Source: Amorphoplanes friuliensis DSM 7358
Lineage (GTDB): Bacteria > Actinomycetota > Actinomycetes > Mycobacteriales > Micromonosporaceae
Direction: 5' to 3'
NCBI RefSeq assembly: GCF_000494755.1
Contig: NC_022657.1
Coordinates: 569,501 to 633,500, forward strand
Length of the DNA: 64,000 bases
This document shows, one piece after another, positions 57,948-64,000 of this stretch. The stretch's first letter is position 1; each line of letters begins with the position of its first letter. The notes under the pieces were generated by a model. The model was not told the origin of the DNA, did no database searches, and saw nothing but the letters and a program-made list of their open reading frames with translations. The position numbers were made by a program, and so were the translations under genes.

Positions 57948-58445
57948 ATGAACCGCTGGGATGCACCGATGGAGTTCGAGGACTTCATCCGCAGCAGACA
58001 TGCCGCGCTGCTGCGCTTCGCCCACGTGCTGACCGGTGATCCGCACGTAGCGCAGGACGTCGTGCAGGAGGCGCTGGAACGCGCGGGCATGTCCTGGCGC
58101 CGGATCCAGCGCAAGGACGACCCGGAGGGGTACGTCCGCCGGGCCATCGTGAACCGCCACCTCAACCGGATCCGGTCCCTGCGCCGGGAACGGCTGGTCG
58201 ACGCCCCGCCGGACGCCGGATATCTCGACGCCGAGCCGCGCGACACGACGATCTGGAACCTGCTGGCCACCCTGCCCAAGAAACAGCGGGCGGCGCTGGT
58301 CTGCCGTTACTACCTGGACCTGTCCGAGGCGCAGACCGCCGAGCTGCTCGGCTGCTCGGTGGGCACGGTCAAGAGCAACAGCTCCCGTGCCCTGGCGAAG
58401 CTGCGCGCGGCACTGCCCGCGACGACGATCGGAAGTGGCATCTGA
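57948..58445 (+). CDS. SigE-family RNA polymerase sigma factor (ECF-like)
   Basis: The protein has 165 residues. Region 2 (FIRSRHAALLRFAHVLTGD, VAQDVVQEALERA) and region 4 (LPKKQRAALVCRYYLDLSEA, LLGCSVGTVKSNSSRALAKL) are those of the actinobacterial SigE family, small group-IV factors. The start may be the ATG at 57969 (MEFEDF), which matches family N-termini better. It overlaps the next gene by one base (TGATG), whose membrane protein may be its regulator. Confidence 0.9.
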   Translation: MNRWDAPMEFEDFIRSRHAALLRFAHVLTGDPHVAQDVVQEALERAGMSWRRIQRKDDPEGYVRRAIVNRHLNRIRSLRRERLVDAPPDAGYLDAEPRDTTIWNLLATLPKKQRAALVCRYYLDLSEAQTAELLGCSVGTVKSNSSRALAKLRAALPATTIGSGI

Positions 58446-59488
58446 TGGACCTGGAAACCGATCTGCGGACCGCCCTGGGCGACTCCCGTCACGAGCTTGT
58501 CCCTCCGCCGCACGCCACCGAGACGATCGTCCGCAACGTGTGTCGCCGCCGGCGTCGCCGCACGGTTACCTGGGCCGCGGCCGGGCTGATCGTGGTCGCT
58601 GTGGGAGTGCCGGTCGCGCTGCGTGTGTCGCCGTCCGATTCCACGGTCGTCACCGCGGACGGCACGGTGGGCTGGGTCGCCGAGCCGCTGGCGCAGGCGC
58701 CGCAGCTGGCCCGGCGCAGTCCGCGTCCCGCCGCGCCGGCCTGCGATCCGGCCAAGCTCAATCCGACCATCGGTTACGAAGACGTCCTCGCCGCGGACGG
58801 CACGATGCTCCGCAGTGTCGTGGTCACCAACCGGACCGACCGCCGCTGCACGCTGTCCGGCATACCGACGGTGAAGGGCACGCTGACGTCGACGGGTGCC
58901 CGGACGACGGTGGTCGCCTACCCGGTCGCGGACGAGCCCGGTGAGCTGCGCCAATATCCGGCGACGATCGACCCGGGCGAGGCGGCCCGCGTCGACGTGA
59001 CCAAGGGCAGTGCGGGCTGCGACGCAACCGAGCTGACCGACGTGGTGCTGGAGTTCGGGGCACGGTCCTTCCCGGCCTCACCGAAGTCGGACGAGGTGAT
59101 GTGCGCGCCGCGGGCCGGCTCCTGGTATGTCCGGCCGCCGCTGCTCAACGCACCGGTGATGGCGAAGATCAGCGCGCCGGCGCAGGTCAGGCGAGGGGAG
59201 ACCTTCGACTACACGGTCGAGCTCACCAACGGCTACAACCGGACCTTCTCGTACGGCGGTTGCCCGGCGTACCGGCAGGAGTTCGCGGGGAGCAAGGGGT
59301 GGTTCCGGCTCAACTGCGGACCACGGAAGATCGGCCCCCACTCGTCGGTCACGTACGCGATGCGGGCCACCGTGCCGAAGGACGCCGAGAAGGGTGGCCG
59401 GCTGACGTGGATGGCGGCGATGCCCGACGGTGAGGTTGTCATCGCGAACCTCGACACGGGTGGCGTACCGGTCGAGATCGTGAAATGA
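58445..59488 (+). CDS. Membrane-anchored protein with DUF4232-like domain, possible sigma-factor partner
   Basis: The protein has 347 residues: cytoplasmic N-terminus of about 40 residues ending in a very basic run (CRRRRRR), one membrane helix (about 41-60), then an extracytoplasmic part. Residues about 98-220 resemble DUF4232 (LRSVVVTNRTDRRCTLSGIP); the remainder is a second beta-sandwich-like domain (GETFDYTVELTNGYNRTF). Its place after the sigma gene fits proteins of the anti-sigma position, but no zinc HxxxCxxC motif is present, so anti-sigma action is only a possibility. Confidence 0.75.
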   Translation: MDLETDLRTALGDSRHELVPPPHATETIVRNVCRRRRRRTVTWAAAGLIVVAVGVPVALRVSPSDSTVVTADGTVGWVAEPLAQAPQLARRSPRPAAPACDPAKLNPTIGYEDVLAADGTMLRSVVVTNRTDRRCTLSGIPTVKGTLTSTGARTTVVAYPVADEPGELRQYPATIDPGEAARVDVTKGSAGCDATELTDVVLEFGARSFPASPKSDEVMCAPRAGSWYVRPPLLNAPVMAKISAPAQVRRGETFDYTVELTNGYNRTFSYGGCPAYRQEFAGSKGWFRLNCGPRKIGPHSSVTYAMRATVPKDAEKGGRLTWMAAMPDGEVVIANLDTGGVPVEIVK

Positions 59489-59524
59489 GGTCCGGCAGGG
59501 ACAGCGGATGATCATGAGAGTTGT

Positions 59525-59530
59525 TACGTT
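59525..59530 (+). promoter_or_regulatory. -10 box TACGTT, leaderless start of the DUF4190 gene
   Basis: TACGTT ends 7 nt before the GTG at 59538. This supports that start over an upstream in-frame ATG at 59508. Confidence 0.45.
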
Positions 59531-59537
59531 GCCCGGC

Positions 59538-60263
59538 GTGAACGAACAGCCTCCGGCCTACGGGGATGCCCAGGGCTTCGGCGCCGCGCCCGCCGGCCAG
59601 CTCCCGCCGCCTCCGGCGTACCCACCGGGCGCGCCCTACGCGAACTACCCGCCGCCGCCGCACCAGCAGCAACAGCACACCGGGACCAACGGTTTTGCCA
59701 TCGCGTCGCTGATCTTCGGCCTGCTCGGTGGTGTGCTGTTCGGCATCATCTTCGGCATCGTCGCGCTGACCCAGATCCGCAAGCGTGGCCAGCGGGGCAA
59801 GGGCATGGCGATCGCCGGCCTCTCCCTGGCGGGCTGCTGGCTGCTGCTCATCGCCGGCGGCGCGACCTACGGCATCATCTCGGCAGCCAACGAAGGCCCG
59901 CCCGGGCAGCGTGCCGACGACAGCATGTCAATCTCGCGGCTCGAGGCGGGCGACTGCCTCGAGACCCTGGAGGAGACGACCTACGTCGGGCGCATGCCGG
60001 TGGTCGCCTGCACCACGCCCCACGAGGGTGAGGTCTACGCCGTGTTCGACCTGGCCGAAGGTCCCTGGCCCGGCGAGGAGAAGGTGCGGGAAGCGGCCGC
60101 GAAGCGCTGCAACACCGAGTTCGACCTCTACGCCAAGAAGTCCGACGTCGAGCTCGAGTTCTACTCGATCACGCCCGTGTCGAGCGACTGGTGGAGTGAC
60201 CGCGGGGTGATCTGCATCGTCACCGACCCGGCCGGCAGGACCACGACGTCAGTGGCCGACTGA
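59538..60263 (+). CDS. DUF4190 membrane protein with septum-formation-like C-terminal domain
   Basis: The protein has 241 residues: a Pro/Tyr/Gln-rich N-terminus of about 50 residues, two membrane helices joined by a short basic loop (ALTQIRKRGQRGKG), the DUF4190 pattern, then an extracytoplasmic domain (LEAGDCLETLEETTYVGRMP, VACTTPHEGEVYAVF) with four Cys, as in septum-formation family proteins of actinobacteria. The function is unknown. It ends tail-to-tail with the GAF-GGDEF-EAL gene (15-bp overlap). Confidence 0.8.
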   Translation: MNEQPPAYGDAQGFGAAPAGQLPPPPAYPPGAPYANYPPPPHQQQQHTGTNGFAIASLIFGLLGGVLFGIIFGIVALTQIRKRGQRGKGMAIAGLSLAGCWLLLIAGGATYGIISAANEGPPGQRADDSMSISRLEAGDCLETLEETTYVGRMPVVACTTPHEGEVYAVFDLAEGPWPGEEKVREAAAKRCNTEFDLYAKKSDVELEFYSITPVSSDWWSDRGVICIVTDPAGRTTTSVAD

Positions 60264-62522
60264 GCCGCCCGCGGCCGGGAAGAGCAGCTCACTCATGTCG
60301 TCGTCGGTGAGAGGCTCGGCGAAGTAGTAGCCCTGACCCAGCTCGCAGTTGCCGTCGGTCAGCTCGTTCAGCTGCTCCAGATCCTCGATGCCCTCGGCGA
60401 TCGTGGACAGGTGCAGGGCCTGACCGAGCTGGATGATGCCCAGGGTCAGGGCGGCCGCGGTCGGCTCGTCACCGACGTCGTCGACGAACGACTTGTCAAT
60501 CTTGATGATGTCGACCGGGAAACGGCGCAGGTACGCCAGGCTCGAGTAGCCCGTGCCGAAGTCGTCGATCGCCAGGCGGGCGCCCAGGCTCTTGATCTGC
60601 TCCAGCTGGTGCAGCGTCGACGGACGGTGGTCCACGAGCAGCGACTCCGTCAGCTCGATGACCAGGCACTCTGCCGGCAGACCGCTGTCCTCCAGCGCCG
60701 ACGCCACCCGCTGCGGCAGATCGGCCTGGTCGAGCTGGACCGCCGACAGGTTCACGCTCACGGTCAAGGGCTTCTCGCCCACGCGGCGCAGGTTCCACTG
60801 CGCGGCCTGACGGCAGGCCTCCCGCAGGACCCATTCGCCGATCGGGACGATCATCCCGGTCTCCTCGGCCAGCGGGATGAAGTCCAGCGGCGGGATGATG
60901 CCCCGCTCCGGGTGCTGCCAGCGCACCAGCGCCTCCAGACCGGTGATCTCACCCGTCCGCAGGTGCACGATCGGCTGGTACCGCAGCTCGAACTCGTGCC
61001 GTACGACCGCCCGGCGCAGGTCGGCCTCGAGCTGCAGGCCCGCCTGGAACACCGCCTGCAGCGCCGGCTCGAAGATCTCGAAGCGGTCCTTGCCCTGCTT
61101 CTTCGCCTGGTACATGGCCAGATCGGCGGAGACCATCAGCTCCTGGGCCTCGTGCCCACCGGCGACCGAGTACGCGACGCCGATGCTGCAGCTGATGAAC
61201 GTCTCCTTGCCGCCCAGCTCGAACGGCTCCCGCATCGCCTCGAGGATCCGGCGGGCCACGGGGACGGCCTCGTCGACACCGTGTGTCAGCGGCAGCAGCA
61301 CCGCGAACTCGTCGCCGCCCAGGCGTGCGGCCATGTCGGCCGAGCGCAGGCAGCCGCGGACCCGATCGGCCACGGCGATCAGCAGCTTGTCACCGGCGGC
61401 GTGACCCAGGGAGTCGTTGACCACCTTGAAACGGTCGAGGTCGACGAAGAGCATCGCCACGCCCGCGTTCTCGTGCTCGGCGGTCACGAACGCCCGCTCC
61501 ATGCGGGCCTGGAACAGCGCGCGGCTGGCCAGCCCGGTCAGCGAGTCGTGGAACGCCTCGTTCATGGCCTCCAGCGTGCGGGCGTCGGTCAGCGCCAGGC
61601 TGACGTGCTCGGCGAAGGCGCGCAGGACCTCCTGGGCCGGCTTGTCCCACTCGCGCGGCCCGGTGGAGGTGCCGACGGTCAGGCAGCCGACGACCTCGCC
61701 GTTCTCGTGCACGGGGACGGCCATCACGGCCTTCATCTTCGAGCGCACGACCTCGGGGATGGCGATCGGCGAATTGGCGTAGTCCTCGACCATGACCAGC
61801 TCGTCACCGAGCACGGCCAGGCCGGCGACACCCGCGGACGGCAGGGGCACCCGCTTCATCCTCGGCAGCACATCCGGGGGGAAACCCACGCTGGAGACCA
61901 TGCTCCCGACCGACGGGTCGTCCTTCTCCAGCAGGTTGAGCGACGCCAGCTCCAGGTCCAGCAGCTCGGCGGCGCCGGCGGTGATGGCGTCCAGGATGTG
62001 CTGGAGCGGTGCCCGGCGGGCGATCAGCCGCTGGATCCGGGTCAGGTGCTCGAAGAGCCGTTGCCGTTCCTGCAGCGAGTCGGTCAGCCGGTCGTTCTCC
62101 TCGACCTGGAGGCGTTCCCTCTCGACGACGGTCAGGGCCTGCAGGCTCAGCTCGAGCACCCGGGCCATGCCGCGGAGCAGGCAGACGTCCTCGGCCGAGA
62201 AGTCCGGGCCGGTGCGTCCGAGGACCAGAACCCCGGGCGTCTGTCCGCCGATCGGGGCGCCGGTGACCGCGTACGCGGTGCCGGCCAGCATCAGCGTGCT
62301 GCGGCGACCGGCGGCGACCTCGGCCAGCACCTCCGGCCGCACCTGTTCGGCGGGTACGCCGAGGGCGGCGACCACGCAGTCGTCGATCACCAGCACGGCG
62401 ACCTCGGCCTCCAGAGCGCGCGCAGCACACTCCACGGCCGCGAATTGCGCGGCCGGCCCGTCCGGCCGGTCAGCGACCGCGGAGAGGAACTCCGTCAGTT
62501 GCTGCGTTGCGAGCATGCCCAT
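60249..62522 (-). CDS. GAF-GGDEF-EAL protein (soluble c-di-GMP enzyme)
   Basis: The protein has 757 residues and no membrane helices. Two GAF-like sensor regions (about 1-130 and 160-310) are joined by a coiled coil (VERERLQVEENDRLTDSLQE). GGDEF is intact near 400 with the RxxD inhibitory site RSAD five residues before; the EAL domain has EAL near 529, VNLSAVQL and DDFGTGYSSL. It can in principle make and break c-di-GMP in response to a cytoplasmic ligand. The frame is open to 62699, but the ATG at 62522 (or 62516) fits best; a -10-like GACAAT lies 7 nt before it. Confidence 0.9.
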   Translation of the reverse strand: MGMLATQQLTEFLSAVADRPDGPAAQFAAVECAARALEAEVAVLVIDDCVVAALGVPAEQVRPEVLAEVAAGRRSTLMLAGTAYAVTGAPIGGQTPGVLVLGRTGPDFSAEDVCLLRGMARVLELSLQALTVVERERLQVEENDRLTDSLQERQRLFEHLTRIQRLIARRAPLQHILDAITAGAAELLDLELASLNLLEKDDPSVGSMVSSVGFPPDVLPRMKRVPLPSAGVAGLAVLGDELVMVEDYANSPIAIPEVVRSKMKAVMAVPVHENGEVVGCLTVGTSTGPREWDKPAQEVLRAFAEHVSLALTDARTLEAMNEAFHDSLTGLASRALFQARMERAFVTAEHENAGVAMLFVDLDRFKVVNDSLGHAAGDKLLIAVADRVRGCLRSADMAARLGGDEFAVLLPLTHGVDEAVPVARRILEAMREPFELGGKETFISCSIGVAYSVAGGHEAQELMVSADLAMYQAKKQGKDRFEIFEPALQAVFQAGLQLEADLRRAVVRHEFELRYQPIVHLRTGEITGLEALVRWQHPERGIIPPLDFIPLAEETGMIVPIGEWVLREACRQAAQWNLRRVGEKPLTVSVNLSAVQLDQADLPQRVASALEDSGLPAECLVIELTESLLVDHRPSTLHQLEQIKSLGARLAIDDFGTGYSSLAYLRRFPVDIIKIDKSFVDDVGDEPTAAALTLGIIQLGQALHLSTIAEGIEDLEQLNELTDGNCELGQGYYFAEPLTDDDMSELLFPAAGGSVGH

Positions 62523-62928
62523 GACCCCGATTGTCGGTCCGCGAGCACCGGAGCTGAGGCGTTTCCCATGACCGTTTTCCGGTCGCGGCCCGGCCGATGC
62601 CCCACGAGGGGCCTTCATAAAGGTCCGGTAACAACCTTCAGGGGCCCGTGAAGGGCCGCCGGACGACCGATCACACACGCCCGGGCCTACCGAGCTCACA
62701 CGCCGGGCACCACCTGGGCAGGATTTTGGGGCAATCGGGCATGACCTTCATCCTGCTTCGTGAGCCGATGGGATGATATTGGGCGGGTGGCGAGCCGACC
62801 GAAGCGGGCACAGATACAACAAAACTGCCGAGTCTGTGATGGCGGCCACACGTTTCACCGGTGTTACAAATGGTCCACGGCAGCCGCGGGTCGAGCGAAT
62901 GCCAGGGGGAACGGGCCGGAGGTGCGGA
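62523..62928. other. 406-bp intergenic region between divergent genes
   Basis: No convincing gene. It holds two neighbouring inverted repeats with shared ends, CCTT-CATA-AAGG (62611-62622) and CCTTCA-N8-TGAAGG (62634-62653), upstream of the GGDEF-EAL gene. AT-richer DNA (ATGATATTGGG near 62773) follows and may carry the deoR promoter. Confidence 0.45.
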
Positions 62929-63690
62929 TTGAATGCGGATGAGCGGCAGCATCAGATCGTCGCACTCGCGCGGCGGCAGGGTGAGGTGGACGTTGCCAAA
63001 CTGTCGGCCGAGCTGACCGTTTCCGCGGAAACCATCCGGCGTGATCTGCGACTGCTGGAAAAGCACGGTCTCCTCCGTCGTACGCATGGCGGTGCGTACC
63101 CGGTGGAGACCGCCAAATTCGAGACCGACCTCGCGATGCGCACCACGCGCGGGGTCCCCGAGAAGCGACGGATCGCGGCCGCGGCCGTCGCCCTGCTCGG
63201 CGACGCGGAGACCATCTTCATCGACGAGGGCTTCACCCCGCAGCTGATCGCGGAGGCGCTGCCGACCGACCGTCCGCTCACCATCGTCACGGCCTCGCTG
63301 AACACCGCGGCCTGGCTGGCCACGTCCTCGCCCGCGACCGTGCTGCTGCTCGGAGGCCGGGTCCGCGGCCGCACGCTGGCCACGGTCGACCACTGGGCCA
63401 GCACCATGCTGGCCGGTTTTGTCATCGACCTCGCGTTCGTCGGCGCCAACGGCATCTCCCGCGAGGTGGGCCTCACCACGCCGGATCCCGCCGTCGCCGA
63501 CGTCAAGGCGCAGGCCGTACGCGCGGCCCGCCGGAAGATTTTTGCCGGCATCCACACGAAATTCGGCGTGCGCACGTTCTGCCGTTTCGCCGAGATATCG
63601 GATTTCGAGTCACTGGTCACGGACACCGGTCTGCCGGCGTCCGAGGCGCACCGTTATTCACGGCTCGGACCCCAGGTGATCCGGGTCTAA
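62929..63690 (+). CDS. DeoR-family transcriptional regulator (TTG start)
   Basis: The protein has 253 residues. DeoR winged helix (ERQHQIVALARRQGEVDVAK, SAETIRRDLRLLEKHGLLRR) and the C-terminal sugar-phosphate sensor domain with IFIDEGFT, LLLGGRVRG and VGANGISREVGLTT. The TTG at 62929 lies 6 nt after GGAGG (62918-62922) and gives the usual N-terminus LNADERQHQI; the in-frame ATG at 62899 has no ribosome site. It probably controls the sugar ABC transporter starting 81 bp downstream. Confidence 0.88.
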   Translation: MNADERQHQIVALARRQGEVDVAKLSAELTVSAETIRRDLRLLEKHGLLRRTHGGAYPVETAKFETDLAMRTTRGVPEKRRIAAAAVALLGDAETIFIDEGFTPQLIAEALPTDRPLTIVTASLNTAAWLATSSPATVLLLGGRVRGRTLATVDHWASTMLAGFVIDLAFVGANGISREVGLTTPDPAVADVKAQAVRAARRKIFAGIHTKFGVRTFCRFAEISDFESLVTDTGLPASEAHRYSRLGPQVIRV

Positions 63691-63713
63691 ACCGAAATTC
63701 AATTCACCTTCAG

Positions 63714-63737
63714 TGCCGGGACAATCTTTTTCCGGCA
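63714..63737. promoter_or_regulatory. Inverted repeat TGCCGG-N12-CCGGCA, candidate DeoR operator
   Basis: Perfect 6-bp arms lie between the deoR gene and the lipoprotein gene, where an operator for the transporter operon is expected. The AT-rich spacer (ACAATCTTTTT) may contain the -10. Confidence 0.38.
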
Positions 63738-63771
63738 TGGCTCGTGCATTTCTTCAAACGGAGGATCTGCT

Positions 63772-64000
63772 GTGCAAAAACCAGGTAAGAAGCTCTCCTT
63801 CCTGATCGCGGGGGCCGCCGCAAGCGCCCTCGTGCTCTCCGGGTGTTCCGGCGCCGGATCGACCGGCGGCGGCGACGCCGCGGACAACACCATCACCGTG
63901 CTCATGGTCGGCAACCCGCAGATGGAGGACATCCAGAAGCTCACTGCCGACAACTTCACCAAGACGAGCGGCGTCACGGTGAAGTTCACGATCCTCCCGG
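63772..64000 (+). CDS. Sugar ABC transporter substrate-binding lipoprotein (N-terminal part)
   Basis: The frame runs off the right edge; 76 codons are visible. The GTG start follows GGAGG (63760-63764). Lipoprotein signal: basic KPGKK, hydrophobic stretch and lipobox LSGC at about residue 25, then a Gly/Ser/Ala-rich linker. The mature start (NTITVLMVGNPQMEDIQKL) is typical of family-1 sugar or polyol binding proteins. With the DeoR gene upstream it probably begins a carbohydrate uptake operon. Confidence 0.85.
   Translation, partial: MQKPGKKLSFLIAGAAASALVLSGCSGAGSTGGGDAADNTITVLMVGNPQMEDIQKLTADNFTKTSGVTVKFTILP

Noticed and set aside
60411..62651. 746-codon plus-strand open frame
   Set aside because: Shadow of the GAF-GGDEF-EAL gene, with Gln/His/Val/Arg-rich repeats and no start signal.
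1..64000. CRISPR arrays, tRNA or rRNA genes, insertion sequences
   Set aside because: On reading both strands I found no spaced repeats, no cloverleaf-type sequence with TTCGA and anticodon arms in context, and no transposase frame or terminal inverted repeats.

Overview
The window is very GC-rich chromosomal DNA with many GTG starts, short ATGA/GTGA overlaps between genes, BTAD (SARP-like) regulators, a SigE-family sigma factor, DUF4190 and CsbD proteins, and many leaderless promoters. This points to a filamentous actinomycete. A nonulosonic (pseudaminic-type) acid pathway and three GGDEF-EAL proteins fit a motile-spore genus of the Micromonosporaceae such as Actinoplanes, but that genus call is inference. 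I see no rRNA, tRNA, CRISPR array, IS element or phage integrase.

Layout. (1) 1-5680: two tandem paralogous BTAD-ATPase regulators, the first cut by the left edge. (2) 6109-10739: a small unknown protein, an atypical LuxR-type regulator, a 979-residue multidomain protein ending in what looks like a catalytically dead ADP-ribosyltransferase fold, and a small DUF6582 protein behind a sigma-B-like promoter. (3) 10736-17639: a GT2 enzyme with an N-terminal MshEN-like domain, a membrane protein, a TetR regulator, an S66 carboxypeptidase, and an MFS/SDR operon. (4) 17690-22395: a response regulator, an intact hipB with a clear operator next to a dead hipA (two in-frame amber codons plus a deletion/frameshift), a GGDEF-EAL protein and a MazG-like protein. 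(5) 22406-28531, minus strand: a pse/sps operon (dehydratase, aminotransferase, unknown, methyltransferase, cytidylyltransferase, PseG-like hydrolase). (6) 28717-36494, divergent plus strand: acyl carrier protein, ketoreductase, AMP-ligase, LuxE-like and LuxC-like proteins, a polyprenyl-phosphate glycosyltransferase and a large GT-C-like membrane protein. (7) 36479-49234: mixed genes, including a MarR/quinone-reductase pair with twin operators, an MFS exporter, a degenerate beta-lactamase-fold protein, a two-component system, an MMPL transporter, CsbD and a second GGDEF-EAL protein. (8) 49384-55538: a second glycan operon with GT2, PseH-like, PseI-like, a probable glycosyltransferase, an unknown protein and a beta-helix protein. 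(9) 55648-64000: a secreted-type flavoprotein, paired CrcB channels, a SigE-family sigma factor with a DUF4232 membrane protein, a DUF4190 protein, a GAF-GGDEF-EAL protein, a DeoR regulator and the start of a sugar-binding lipoprotein.

How the parts fit. Regions 5 and 8 together hold every step from UDP-GlcNAc to a CMP-nonulosonic acid, split by about 21 kb. Region 6 sits back to back with the dehydratase operon and codes for fatty-acid activation and reduction enzymes of the lux type with no luciferase, followed by lipid-linked glycosyl transfer. The most interesting hypothesis is that these genes make an acyl- or aldehyde-derived modification for a nonulosonate-containing surface glycan, perhaps on flagellin or the spore surface. 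The enzymes are visible; the product is not known.
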